A stretch of DNA of 64,000 nucleotides from Sphaerospermopsis kisseleviana NIES-73. Its GTDB lineage: Bacteria > Cyanobacteriota > Cyanobacteriia > Cyanobacteriales > Nostocaceae. Below are positions 53,854 through 63,028 of this stretch, piece by piece; within the stretch, counting starts at the first letter, position 1; every line of letters begins with the position of its first letter. The notes under the pieces are model-generated. The model had not been told where the DNA came from. It saw only the letters and a list, made by a program, of their open reading frames with translations, and did no database searches. Location: assembly GCF_002368075.1 (NCBI RefSeq), contig NZ_AP018314.1:2534379-2598378 (forward strand), given 5' to 3'. Both the position numbers and the translations under genes were made by a program.

Positions 53854-53916
53854 ATTGATTTATTGGTGCTTGATAGGGAACTGGAAAAAACCCTAAAACC
53901 CTTACGTAGCAACACA

Positions 53917-53960
53917 AGCGGGTAACGCGATTCGAACGCGCGACATCAACCTTGGCAAGG
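53917..53960. other. attR: 44-bp core within tRNA-Gly
   Basis: Identical to attL at 37910-37953. It covers the tRNA 3' end up to the anticodon stem, leaving the tRNA complete at this end. Confidence 0.93.
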
Positions 53961-53988
53961 TTGCGCTCTACCACTGAGCTATACCCGC
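53918..53988 (-). tRNA. trnG: tRNA-Gly (GCC)
   Basis: Read on the minus strand it folds into a 71-nt cloverleaf: acceptor GCGGGTA/TACCCGC, D-arm AGCTCAGTGGTAGAGC, anticodon loop TTGCCAA with anticodon GCC, and T-arm GCGCGTTCGAATCGCGT. CCA is not encoded. It is intact and the attachment site of the element. Confidence 0.97.
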
Positions 53989-54071
53989 GACCTCAACATA
54001 ATCTTAGTATTTCAGATTTATCTAGGTTTGTCAACCCCTATTGGAAATTTTTTTTTGAGAAGTCAGGAGTC

Positions 54072-54144
54072 GTAGGGGCGAAGCATTCGGACAAAAATAT
54101 TGGAGAAAAATCGAGAATTGATCACCCGAATGCTTCGCCCGTAC
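54072..54144. repeat. Palindromic MITE, GGGGCGAAGCATTCGG family
   Basis: 73 bp with ends GTAGGGGCGAAGCATTCGG and CCGAATGCTTCGCCCGTAC. It lies 84 bp outside the tRNA and integrated element. Confidence 0.8.
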
Positions 54145-54204
54145 AGGAGGCAGAAGTCAAGAGTCAGGAGGTAAATATTTCTCCCCATCTCCCCAAACTC
54201 TCTT

Positions 54205-54762
54205 TTAAACTACTTCTGACTGTACCAATTTTTGGACTGATGCTGGTAAAGACTGAGCGTTACTGGCATAAGGTTCTGCTAGGTTGGAACGTAGTTGACG
54301 CATCAAACTGGCCATTTCTATGGCATTCATGGCATAATCCCAGCCATGATTACTTTTAATCCCTGCTCTTTCCAATGCTTGCTGCATGGTATCTGTGGTC
54401 AAAATGCCAAAAATCACAGGTACACCAGTTTGAAAGCTGGCTGCTGCAATACCCTTGGCTACTTCAGCAGATACATAATCAAAATGGGGTGTTTGTCCTT
54501 TAATTACCGCACCCAAGCAAATTATGGCATCATAACGTTGAGAGAGTGCCAACTGACGAGCGACGGTAGGAACTTCAAAACTGCCTGGAACCCATACATA
54601 ATCTACTTGATTGCCTTGGGGGTCAGGATCTATACCGTGACGTTTTAGGCAATCTTGACATCCTTCTAAAAGCTTAACGGTAACTAGATCATTGAATCGA
54701 CCGATCACCATTGCAAACTTTAAAGGTTCTGTTTGAGTAAAGTTGCCCTCAAAAACTGCCAT
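54205..54762 (-). CDS. ribH: 6,7-dimethyl-8-ribityllumazine synthase
   Basis: RibH condenses 5-amino-6-ribitylaminouracil with dihydroxybutanone phosphate, the penultimate riboflavin step. The 185 residues show [11 protein letters not shown] (near 18), [17 protein letters not shown] (near 58), [20 protein letters not shown] (in parts, catalytic His region) and [19 protein letters not shown]. The C-terminal tail of about 25 residues is variable. It lies downstream of psbZ on the same strand, a pairing common in cyanobacteria. Confidence 0.96.
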   Translation of the reverse strand: MAVFEGNFTQTEPLKFAMVIGRFNDLVTVKLLEGCQDCLKRHGIDPDPQGNQVDYVWVPGSFEVPTVARQLALSQRYDAIICLGAVIKGQTPHFDYVSAEVAKGIAAASFQTGVPVIFGILTTDTMQQALERAGIKSNHGWDYAMNAIEMASLMRQLRSNLAEPYASNAQSLPASVQKLVQSEVV

Positions 54763-54944
54763 GACTGCCTCTTATAACTATACTTCTTAGCCAATACATT
54801 TTTCTGGATGGAAATAAAGGAGCAGGAAAGCAATATCAGCACGGAAAAAGAACAAAGAAATTTTTGCTTCCCTTTCCTGTGAGTTCAGCTTTTCTGCTCC
54901 TCTGGTTTTTATGTTATGTGTGAACGCTTGTGTGCAGCCGTTGT

Positions 54945-55133
54945 CTACACCACAAAAAAGTTTAATAAACCAACTAAAAGCACTAAAGCAATCCAAACAC
55001 CAGAACCAACCCACAGCAGCTTTTTAGATTCCACCCAGTTTTGAGGGGTTGCGTAAGCAACAGGAACACCAATAACCAGGACGAAGGACATCAGAACGAG
55101 AGATACTAAAGCAAATTGGAATACTATGGTCAT
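54945..55133 (-). CDS. psbZ: Photosystem II protein Z
   Basis: PsbZ is a 62-residue, two-helix subunit at the edge of the photosystem II core, next to CP43. [20 protein letters not shown] and the second helix [16 protein letters not shown] with a WVESKKLLW loop match the family from end to end. The start at 55133 gives the canonical N terminus; upstream in-frame codons have no family likeness. Confidence 0.95.
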   Translation of the reverse strand: MTIVFQFALVSLVLMSFVLVIGVPVAYATPQNWVESKKLLWVGSGVWIALVLLVGLLNFFVV

Positions 55134-55279
55134 TTTTACTTTTCCCAACACAGCGAAATCGTAACTTTCACCAAGACTGTCACGATATGATAGACAGACT
55201 AGGCTGATCAGTGAACCATTTAATTTAGGTCTTCTGAACAATTAATATTTTAAAGCTGCTTTGTAACAGTTGATCAGTT

Positions 55280-55379
55280 ATTAGGAAAGAGGTAATGGGT
55301 AATGGGTAATGGGTTATTAACCTCCCCCTGCTCTCTTTTCTGTCCCCAGTCCCCAGTCACCAGTCCCCAATCACCTATC
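55280..55379. repeat. TAATGGG and CCCCAGT heptamers
   Basis: Three GGTAATG units at 55287-55312 and CCAGTCC/CCAGTCA units at 55344-55372 form the leader of the next gene. Confidence 0.7.
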
Positions 55380-58097
55380 ATGGATATAATTCTTTGTCAC
55401 ACAACTGCTGATTTTGACGCTTTAGGGGCGGCTGTGGGGTTAACTTGCCTCAAGCCAGGAAGTAAGATTGTCTTAACTGGGGGATCTCATCCACCGGTAC
55501 GAGATTTTTTGGCTTTGTATCGGGATGAATATTCACTGATTGAAAGACGTTCTGTAAATCCTGAAAAAATACGTTCTTTGATGGTTGTAGATACTCAACA
55601 GCGCGATCGCTTAGGAAAAGCTGCTGCATGGTTAGATTTACCGCATATTCAAGAAATCATAGTTTATGACCATCATTTAACACAAGATAGCAATATTCCC
55701 ACCACAAAATTATATATTGATAAAGTCGGTGCAACGACCACTTTAATGGTGGAAGAATTACAAAAACAGCATATTTCTATTAATCCTGCTCAAGCAACAG
55801 TAATGGCTTTGGGTATTCATGTTGATACAGGTTCTTTAACTTATGATCAGTCTACGCCCAGAGATGCTTTGGCTTTAGCTTGGTTGATGCAGCAAGGGGC
55901 AAGTTTATCTGTAATTGCAACTTACCGAGATCCAGGTTTATCTCCCCAACTACAAAAATTATTAACTCAATCTTTGGAAAATTTAGAATATATTTGTTTC
56001 CGGGGATATACCATTGGACGAGTTACTCTCAAAACTGATAATTTTGTACCTGGTTTATCAGCTTTAGCATCAGAACTGGTAGAATTAACAGAAATAGATG
56101 CTTTACTGTTAGCCCATGAATATCTTTTAGAAGATGGAGAAGTTAGATTAACAGTAATTGGTAGAAGCCAAATTACCCATACCAATCTTAATCTTTTATT
56201 TCAACCTTTCGATGGTGGTGGACATTCTCAAGCTGCATCTTTCAATATTAGAACCACTGATTCACAATCAATTTTACAACAACTATTAGCAGGGTTAAAA
56301 TCACAAATTCCCCATCCTCCCACAGCCAGAGATTTAATGTCTTCTCCTGTGCGAACTATTCGCCCAGAAACCACTATTGCTGAAGCTCAAAGAATTTTAC
56401 TGCGTTACGGACATTCTGGTTTATCTGTTGTCAATCATCAAGATAAATTAGTGGGTATTATCTCTCGACGTGATTTAGATATTGCTTTACATCACGGATT
56501 TAATCATGCACCAGTTAAAGGTTACATGACCACTAATTTAAAGACCATTACGCCAGACGCTACCCTACCACAAATTGAGTATTTAATGGTTACTTATGAC
56601 ATTGGACGTTTACCAGTTTTAGAAAATGAAAATCTCGTTGGTATTGTCACTCGTACTGATGTTTTAAGGGAACTGCATCAAAGTGATATAAGTGATGAAG
56701 AAATAGATCAAAAAAGCGAAAATAATATTACATTACCACAATTACAAGCTAAATTAAAGCCGCAACTTTGGCAATTATTAAATATAGCATCTCAAGCAGC
56801 TGAAAAACGTGGTTGGCATCTTTATTTAGTAGGTGGTGCAGTACGTGATTTACTATTAGCAGAAGGACAAACTGGCACATTAATGATTAATGATATTGAT
56901 TTAGTGGTAGATGGTTTTCATCAAGCAGCGGATGTGGGTGCAGGTGTGGAACTAGCAAAAGTATTGCAGGAAGTTTATCAAAATGCACGTTTAGAAATTC
57001 ATGGTGCATTTCAAACTGCTGCTTTATTATGGCATAAACACCCAGAATTAAATTCATTATGGGTAGATATTGCCACTTCAAGAACAGAATTTTATCCTTA
57101 TCCCGCAGCTAACCCAGAAGTTGAAGCTAGTTCTATTCGTCAAGATTTATATAGAAGAGATTTTACAATTAATGCAATGGCATTAAGGTTAACATCTCCC
57201 CGTAGCGGTGAATTATTAGATTTTTTTGGTGGTTTATTAGATTTACAAGCTAAGGAAATCAGAGTTTTACACCCTAACAGTTTTATTGAAGATCCTACTC
57301 GTATTTATCGCGGAGTTCGCTTTGCTGTGCGGTTTGGATTCGCCATTGAACAGCGAACAAAAGAGTATATTAACTATGCCATAAATAGCGGAGTTTATGA
57401 CAGAACAACTCAAGAAAATGTCAAAACTCCTGCCTTACAAACTCGGTTAAAAACTGAATTAAAGCATATTCTTGAAGCTCCCTATTGGCAATCTGCTTTA
57501 CAATTATTAGATGATTTGGGTGCTTTACAATGTATCCATTCTACCCTAAAATTAGATATTGATATTTTACAAGAATTACGTTTATTGGAAAAATTAATTA
57601 TCATATATTTGCGAAGCTGTGAAAAACAACAAATATTACATCCTTTTTTACATCCTTGGCAAATGCGTTTAGAGTTATTAATTGCCCATTTAGAACCGCA
57701 ATATAGAACAAAGGTAGCTAAAAATCTACAATTAGCTGATGATAGTATTAATAGATTAAAGAAATTAGCAGAAATGCAAACAGAGGTAATTTCATTATTA
57801 CCAAGTTGTGAATTACCGAGTCAAATTGTCCACTTATTGAAAAAATATGATGCACCAACTTTGATGTTAGTTGCTTTAAAAAGTCCGCGCAAAGTTAGAC
57901 GGAAAATCTGGTATTATTTAACTAATTTGGCAAATGTCCAACCTTTGTTAAATGGCAATGATTTAAAACAATTGGGGTATAAACCCAGTCCGATTTTTAA
58001 ACAAATTTTGGATGATTTATTGACTGCTACTCTTGATGGTACCATTAAGGATGAATCTGAAGCGCGGGAATTTTTAGCTAAACATTATCCTCGTTAA
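55380..58097 (+). CDS. DHH phosphoesterase - CBS - tRNA nucleotidyltransferase fusion
   Basis: The 905-residue protein has a DHH/DHHA1 phosphoesterase (CHTTADFDALG at residue 6, VVDTQQRDRLG near 70, VYDHH near 97), a CBS pair (about 320-440, DLMSSPVRTIRP, then YMTTNLKTITPD) and a class II poly(A)/tRNA nucleotidyltransferase head (LYLVGGAVRDLLL near 482, NDIDLVVDG) with its helical neck (RRDFTINAMALRL, DPTRIYRGVRFAVRFG). This domain set is known in cyanobacteria and in organisms where CC- and A-adding are split; the likely role is tRNA 3'-end maturation. An upstream start in the repeats adds 26 non-family residues, so I use ATG 55380. Confidence 0.92.
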   Translation: MDIILCHTTADFDALGAAVGLTCLKPGSKIVLTGGSHPPVRDFLALYRDEYSLIERRSVNPEKIRSLMVVDTQQRDRLGKAAAWLDLPHIQEIIVYDHHLTQDSNIPTTKLYIDKVGATTTLMVEELQKQHISINPAQATVMALGIHVDTGSLTYDQSTPRDALALAWLMQQGASLSVIATYRDPGLSPQLQKLLTQSLENLEYICFRGYTIGRVTLKTDNFVPGLSALASELVELTEIDALLLAHEYLLEDGEVRLTVIGRSQITHTNLNLLFQPFDGGGHSQAASFNIRTTDSQSILQQLLAGLKSQIPHPPTARDLMSSPVRTIRPETTIAEAQRILLRYGHSGLSVVNHQDKLVGIISRRDLDIALHHGFNHAPVKGYMTTNLKTITPDATLPQIEYLMVTYDIGRLPVLENENLVGIVTRTDVLRELHQSDISDEEIDQKSENNITLPQLQAKLKPQLWQLLNIASQAAEKRGWHLYLVGGAVRDLLLAEGQTGTLMINDIDLVVDGFHQAADVGAGVELAKVLQEVYQNARLEIHGAFQTAALLWHKHPELNSLWVDIATSRTEFYPYPAANPEVEASSIRQDLYRRDFTINAMALRLTSPRSGELLDFFGGLLDLQAKEIRVLHPNSFIEDPTRIYRGVRFAVRFGFAIEQRTKEYINYAINSGVYDRTTQENVKTPALQTRLKTELKHILEAPYWQSALQLLDDLGALQCIHSTLKLDIDILQELRLLEKLIIIYLRSCEKQQILHPFLHPWQMRLELLIAHLEPQYRTKVAKNLQLADDSINRLKKLAEMQTEVISLLPSCELPSQIVHLLKKYDAPTLMLVALKSPRKVRRKIWYYLTNLANVQPLLNGNDLKQLGYKPSPIFKQILDDLLTATLDGTIKDESEAREFLAKHYPR

Positions 58098-58790
58098 TTT
58101 TAATATTGCCAGAATCAGGATGTCCAAGATTTGAGGATTTTCAGGATGTTGATTTAATGTTGATTTAAAAATTAGTAATTTGAATTAGTAATTTGAATTA
58201 GTAATTTATATGTGAAAAAGTGCTGTTACCTAATTCTGAAAAATTCCACCTTAAACACCAACAAAAAATTAATCAATTACCATCCTGTACATCCTTTAAT
58301 CCTGGTTATCCTGATTCTGACAAATTCTATTTTTTAAAACGAACCACAGAGTCACATAGAACACAGAGAAAAACAACATCATGTAAATCCTTAAATCCAG
58401 GAAATTCTGATCATGATCTAAAAATCATCTGCGTTCATCTGCGTTTAATTTTTGATATTTAATATTTAATCCTGTAAATCCTCTAATCCTGGACATCCTG
58501 ATTCTGACAAATCCTGATTGTGACAATTTAAATTTAATTATTCTACTTAATTTAAATTGAACTAATAAATAGTTAATATTAAATTAAATATATTGCAATA
58601 AATATTTACGTATGTATTCATAATTATTTAGATATTAAAATTATTTAATAATTCCAGTATTTGAGGGATTACCAGCTAAAATTATACAAATTCATTAGCG
58701 TCCCAATACTGATAAAATTCTGAATGATAGTCAACACCTGATGCTGAATGCAAGTTATAATTTTCTTGCGGAGCAACTTTACAAAAATTT
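58098..58790. repeat. Non-coding block of AATCCTG / CAGGATT repeats
   Basis: The left end (58109-58150) carries CAGAATCAGGATGTCCAAGA and AGGATTTTCAGGAT; inverse units follow at about 58284-58325, 58379-58412 and 58469-58527 with ATCCTGATTCTGACAAAT-type ends. One ACCACAGAGTCACATAGAAC unit lies at 58341. The rest (58530-58790) is very AT-rich. No gene is supported. The same repeat bounds 35120-35401. Confidence 0.7.
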
Positions 58791-59114
58791 ATGAGTAATC
58801 CTCTTGTGCAAGCCTTTTTTGTAGGCAGAGCAGTAGCAGAAGTAATTAATGAGCGTGTAGAAGTCGCCTTGACCGATGCTTTGAGCGAACTGGGTAAATT
58901 TGATGCTGAAGCCAGAGAACAGTTACGCCAGTTTACAGAGGAAGTCATAGCACGAGCTAATCGGGCTGCCGAAGCCTCAGAAACTGGAACAACCAAAGGT
59001 AGCGGTGCATCTGGTGTAGGTTCAACAGACTTACAAGCAGAAATTGACGAATTGCGGGCAGAAATCGCTTTATTACGCACTGAATTACAAAAATATCGCA
59101 GTGCGTCAAAATAG
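58791..59114 (+). CDS. DUF6825-like conserved cyanobacterial protein
   Basis: The 107-residue protein starts MSNPLVQAFFVGRAVAEVIN, runs as an amphipathic helix, passes a Gly/Ser/Thr linker (about 68-80) and ends in a coiled coil (LQAEIDELRAEIALLRTELQ). The opening and coiled-coil end match my memory of a conserved cyanobacterial/plastid family of unknown function (DUF6825). It lies 80 bp upstream of an ABC1 kinase gene in the same direction. Confidence 0.75.
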   Translation: MSNPLVQAFFVGRAVAEVINERVEVALTDALSELGKFDAEAREQLRQFTEEVIARANRAAEASETGTTKGSGASGVGSTDLQAEIDELRAEIALLRTELQKYRSASK

Positions 59115-59190
59115 ATAAAGGGAACGGGGAACGGGGAACAGGGAAAAATAACATTTATTACCCATTACCTATTACCCATTACCCATTACG
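59115..59190. repeat. GGGAACA and CCATTAC short tandem repeats
   Basis: GGGAACGGGGAACGGGGAAC-like units (59119-59143) and four CCATTAC units (59161-59189) fill the gap between two co-directional genes. Confidence 0.75.
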
Positions 59191-59194
59191 AAGA

Positions 59195-60931
59195 GTGTCT
59201 GTTATTAGTGGAGATTCCGTGAATACCCAACGGTACGAAAAAAATATGGAACAAGGTTATTCAGGTAAGGCTTACCGTTGGAATCGGGAAAAATACTCTA
59301 GCAAACGCCGTTTTGTGGATATTTGGTCTTTTGTTCTGACTTTAATGTTCAAAATTTGGCGGTATAATAAAGCTTGGAGTTATCCTGGGGGTGTAACGGA
59401 AGCTAAACAAGCTGCTAGACGTAAAGCCCAAGCTATCTGGATTAGAGAGACCTTTTTAAATTTGGGACCGACTTTTATTAAAGTTGGTCAGCTGTTCTCT
59501 ACCCGTGCTGATATCTTTCCTAGTGAATACGTGGAAGAGTTATCTAAGTTACAGGATAGAGTACCAGCCTTTAGCTATGAACAAGTAGAGGCAATTATTG
59601 AGCAGGAGTTAGGTAAAAAAATTCCTGAACTATTCCACAGTTTTGAACCAGTTCCCCTGGCTGCTGCTAGTTTGGGACAAGTTCACAAAGCTGTGTTACA
59701 TTCTGGAGAATCGGTAGTTGTCAAGGTGCAACGTCCGGGACTCAAAAAGCTGTTTGAAATAGATTTACAAATTCTCAAAGGTATTGCCCGCTACTTCCAA
59801 AATCATCCTAAATGGGGACGGGGACGAGATTGGATGGGTATTTATGAAGAATGTTGTCGCATTCTCTGGGAGGAAATTGATTACCTAAATGAAGGGCGCA
59901 ATGCTGATACTTTTCGCCGCAATTTCCGCGCTTATAGCTGGGTGAAAGTACCCAGGGTTTATTGGCGTTATGCTACTTCTAGGGTCATTACTTTGGAATA
60001 TGTTCCCGGAATTAAAGTGAGTCAATATGACGCTTTAGAAGCTGCGGGTGTGGATCGGAAAGCGATCGCTCGTTATGGCGCTCAAGCATATTTACACCAA
60101 TTACTAAATAACGGTTTCTTCCACGCTGATCCCCACCCTGGTAATTTGGCAGTTAGTGCCGATGGTGCTTTGATTTTCTACGACTTCGGGATGATGGGAA
60201 CAATTAAATCCAATGTCCGCGAAGGATTGATGGAAACTTTGTTTGGCATCGCTCAAAAAGATGGCGATCGCGTGGTACAGTCTCTGATTGATTTGGGTGC
60301 GATCGCACCAATAGACGACATGGGTCCGGTGCGGCGTTCTGTCCAGTATATGCTGGATAACTTCATGGATAAACCTTTTGAATCTCAATCAGTGGCCGCC
60401 ATCAGCGAAGACCTGTATGAAATAGCTTACAATCAACCATTTAGATTTCCAGCAACTTTTACCTTTGTCATGCGGGCTTTTTCTACCCTGGAAGGGGTGG
60501 GAAAGGGTTTAGACCCAGAATTTAATTTTATGGAAGTTGCCCAGCCTTATGCAATGGAACTTATGACTAATAGTAGTGGTTCAGAGGGGAATAGTTTCTT
60601 GAATGAATTAAGTCGTCAAGCAGTACAAGTCAGTAGCACTGCTTTAGGTCTACCACGTCGATTAGAAGATACACTGGATAAACTAGAACGGGGTGATATT
60701 CGTCTGCGGGTTCGTTCCCTAGAAACAGAACGTCTGTTAAGGCGACAAACTAGTATTCAAATGGGAATGAGTTATGCTTTGATCATCAGTGGATTTACAA
60801 TTTCTGCTACGATTCTTTTGGTGAATCATTATGTATGGTTAGCAGCAGTAGCAGGTTTAATTGCTGCCGGAGTTTCACTTGTACTTCTCCGCCTAATTTC
60901 ACGCCTTGACCGTTATGATCAGAAGTATTAA
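59195..60931 (+). CDS. ABC1/AarF/UbiB-family atypical kinase
   Basis: The 578-residue protein has the KxGQ motif FIKVGQLFSTRADIFPSEY (near residue 95), the Ala-rich loop LAAASLGQVHKAV (near 155) in place of a Gly-rich loop, VVVKVQRPG (Lys of strand 3), the ExD EIDYLNEGRNA, and HADPHPGN and YDFGMMG as catalytic and metal loops. Two C-terminal hydrophobic helices anchor it. Such kinases affect quinone and tocopherol metabolism and plastoglobule function in plastids. A GTG start at 59195 is used; GTG 59219 and ATG 59246 are possible. Confidence 0.93.
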   Translation: MSVISGDSVNTQRYEKNMEQGYSGKAYRWNREKYSSKRRFVDIWSFVLTLMFKIWRYNKAWSYPGGVTEAKQAARRKAQAIWIRETFLNLGPTFIKVGQLFSTRADIFPSEYVEELSKLQDRVPAFSYEQVEAIIEQELGKKIPELFHSFEPVPLAAASLGQVHKAVLHSGESVVVKVQRPGLKKLFEIDLQILKGIARYFQNHPKWGRGRDWMGIYEECCRILWEEIDYLNEGRNADTFRRNFRAYSWVKVPRVYWRYATSRVITLEYVPGIKVSQYDALEAAGVDRKAIARYGAQAYLHQLLNNGFFHADPHPGNLAVSADGALIFYDFGMMGTIKSNVREGLMETLFGIAQKDGDRVVQSLIDLGAIAPIDDMGPVRRSVQYMLDNFMDKPFESQSVAAISEDLYEIAYNQPFRFPATFTFVMRAFSTLEGVGKGLDPEFNFMEVAQPYAMELMTNSSGSEGNSFLNELSRQAVQVSSTALGLPRRLEDTLDKLERGDIRLRVRSLETERLLRRQTSIQMGMSYALIISGFTISATILLVNHYVWLAAVAGLIAAGVSLVLLRLISRLDRYDQKY

Positions 60932-60949
60932 TTATTGCTGCACAAATTT

Positions 60950-61684
60950 ATGAAACTTAACTTCGTGGGTTTGACCGATCCAGGACTTATTCGTTCTAAT
61001 AATCAAGATGCTTACTATATAGACCCGGAAGGACGGTTTTTTATAGTTGCTGACGGTATGGGCGGTCATGCAGGAGGAGAACAGGCCAGTCACATTGCTA
61101 CCCAAGAAATTCGGGGATATTTAGAAAAAAATTGGCAATCTTCTGAATCTACGCCAGAATTATTAAAAAACGCTTTATTGTTCGCTAATGAAGCAATTTT
61201 GCAGGATCAGCAAAATCATCCTGAACGTGCTGATATGGGGACTACTGCTGTTGTAGTGGTTTTTCGTGATTCAGATTTACCTTGGTGCGCTCATATCGGC
61301 GATTCAAGATTATATCGTTATCGGAAATCCCAATTAGAGCAAATCACAGAGGATCATACTTGGGTGGCCAGAGCTATCAAAATAGGCGATATCACTGAGG
61401 AAGAAGCTAGAGTTCATCCCTTCCGTCATGTTTTATCTCGCTGCTTGGGACGTGAAGACTTGCATCAGGTTGAAGGACAACCACTAGATATCCAGGTTGG
61501 CGATCGCTTACTTTTATGTAGTGATGGACTCACGGAAGAACTCGTCGCTCCCCAAATTAAAACTTGCCTTGACAATTTTCCCGTATTGGATAAAGCTGCT
61601 TTCTCTTTGGTTGAAGCAGCAAAAGAGGAAGGTGGACACGACAACATTACTGTTGTCCTTGTAGTTGTTGAGGAAAATTCATAA
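60950..61684 (+). CDS. PP2C-type serine/threonine phosphatase
   Basis: The 244-residue protein matches the small bacterial PP2C class (PphA/PstP): GLTDPGLIRSNNQDAYYID (metal Asp), FIVADGMGGHAGGE, DMGTTAVVVVF, AHIGDSRLYRYR, LLLCSDGLTEEL and HDNITVVLV supply the motif series with all metal-binding aspartates. It is 18 bp after the ABC1 kinase in the same direction, so the two are probably co-transcribed. In Synechocystis, PphA dephosphorylates PII; substrates here are unknown. ATG 60950 gives the canonical start. Confidence 0.93.
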   Translation: MKLNFVGLTDPGLIRSNNQDAYYIDPEGRFFIVADGMGGHAGGEQASHIATQEIRGYLEKNWQSSESTPELLKNALLFANEAILQDQQNHPERADMGTTAVVVVFRDSDLPWCAHIGDSRLYRYRKSQLEQITEDHTWVARAIKIGDITEEEARVHPFRHVLSRCLGREDLHQVEGQPLDIQVGDRLLLCSDGLTEELVAPQIKTCLDNFPVLDKAAFSLVEAAKEEGGHDNITVVLVVVEENS

Positions 61685-61706
61685 TAGGGAATAGGGAATA
61701 GGGAAT

Positions 61707-61828
61707 TAGGGATTGCTGATAGCGTAGCGTGGCGTTAGCCATATAAATATGAAAACTTTACGAAACTGTCACCTGTCACCTGTCACCTGTCACTGGTCTT
61801 TCACAGATAACTTTTTCAGCAAACCCTA
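61707..61828. mobile_element. MITE with TAGGGTTTGCTGA-type ends
   Basis: TAGGGATTGCTGATAGCG on the left and ACTTTTTCAGCAAACCCTA on the right bracket 122 bp that include four CACCTGT heptamers. Related to the units at 17067 and 5591. Confidence 0.6.
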
Positions 61829-62422
61829 ATTATCTATTCTTCCCATATCCCTATCTTCCAATGCCCAAAAACCAACAAAGTAAATATACTCAGCATTTTG
61901 TTCAATTTGAGCATTTTTTATGTTAGCAAATTGCTAAAAATATCTTTAAGCCTTTCAATTCACCTGATGAGGCTAAATTTACATTAGACTTCTCCGAAAA
62001 AGACGTAGAGACAATTCATGAATTGTCCCTACCAAGGGTTTCAGGTTATGCTTATGTAATTCTCGGAGATATCTATTATTTAGAAAATTGAAATTTTGAA
62101 ATTATCGCCCTTGTTAGTCCCAACTGCAAGGATCAACAATCAAGCTCAAATAAATCTACTGTAAAAATCCTTGATTGGTCCATAAGTCTATTTACATAAA
62201 ACCTGCTTTCAGGAATCATGGGCTTAAAACATTAGATTTAAACGCAAGATTTAGAAACAGAAAAATTAACCGCAAGGTACTGGGCAATTTGTCAAACAAT
62301 TGTTATCTTTCTTAATACAGAGGAAAAACAAATGCTGAAAACAAATATCAGCCCAAGTCTCACACCCTTGGCTTTTCTGTCACCAATATCACTGTTAAGC
62401 GTTGTTTTTTGAGGTTTTAACT
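61829..62422. promoter_or_regulatory. Long upstream region of nblA
   Basis: Nearly 600 bp without a gene. A perfect 18-bp palindrome GACAATTCATGAATTGTC lies at 62010-62027. TATTTTGCTAAAAATATC-like inverted segments occur near 61925. TGAGG lies 9 bp before the nblA start. nblA promoters are nitrogen-responsive in related species; I could not confirm an NtcA site (GTA-N8-TAC) by eye. Confidence 0.4.
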
Positions 62423-62620
62423 ATGAATCAACCAATAGAGCTTTCCTTGGAACAGCAATTTAGCATTTGTTCATTTGCTACACAGGTCAAGAACATGAGC
62501 CATGAACAAGCACAAGAGTTTTTGGTTAAACTCTATGAACAAATGGTTGTAAGGGAAGCAACTTATAAAGAGCTTCTCAAGCATCAGTGGGGATTAGATT
62601 CAGGTTCCACTATGGCATAG
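62423..62620 (+). CDS. nblA: Phycobilisome degradation protein
   Basis: NblA is the small adaptor that marks phycobilisomes for Clp proteolysis when nitrogen is lacking. The 65-residue protein MNQPIELSLEQQFSICSFAT, with VKNMSHEQAQEFLVKLYEQM and LLKHQWGL, matches the helix-hairpin family and its usual length. It is monocistronic with a long upstream region. Confidence 0.93.
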   Translation: MNQPIELSLEQQFSICSFATQVKNMSHEQAQEFLVKLYEQMVVREATYKELLKHQWGLDSGSTMA

Positions 62621-63028
62621 AGTAGGTTTGCTTTTGTCGCAGTGGGCGACCTCCTTCTCTTGCTTGGTTCCACCAGCGGAAAAAAGCTGGGGATGTTGGG
62701 GCGTCAACTTCGATTACCAGTCACCTAACTCTTGATCTCACAGGATCTGACACAGGTAAATTCAGTAATCATATTTCAGTCTAATAATGCCCAGACCAAT
62801 TTTGTAGAAGATGCTATTGTATATAGCTGAAACTAATTTAGTGGAATACAAAAATTACCCAAAAAGCTCATATCTCAAAGAATAGAGCCGTTTGTTGTTT
62901 GCTTCCTCCTGCTACCAAGGATGTCGACATCTTTTTATTATGTCGAGAGTGCAGTTAAATTTAGCTTTCCATTTTATATAACTATAATTTGCGTTAATCA
63001 AGAAATTTTATTTACAAAACTTTACTTA
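62621..63028. other. Intergenic region, nothing convincing
   Basis: No open frame, repeat family end or clear terminator was found. A weak CCAGC/GCTGG stem near 62672-62690 has no T-run. Composition at 62640-62740 is richer in GC than the rest and may be an old remnant. Confidence 0.4.

Larger units (their letters stand above)
37910..53960. mobile_element. 16-kb plasmid-like integrative element in tRNA-Gly
   Basis: A perfect 44-bp direct repeat (37910-37953 and 53917-53960) brackets a tyrosine integrase, a large TOPRIM/helicase replication protein, one FtsK-like ATPase, small membrane proteins, several helix-turn-helix regulators, long inverted repeats and a private hairpin family. One repeat is the 3' part of an intact tRNA-Gly, so the element entered by site-specific recombination at that gene. 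No capsid, terminase large subunit, relaxase, restriction or resistance gene is recognised. HIP1 sites (for example 38861, 40383, 42572) show long residence in cyanobacteria. It resembles an integrated plasmid or a small ICE. Confidence 0.9.

Noticed and set aside
54787-55014. Open frame overlapping psbZ
   Set aside because: psbZ occupies another frame with full family match, and this frame has no recognised start or motif.
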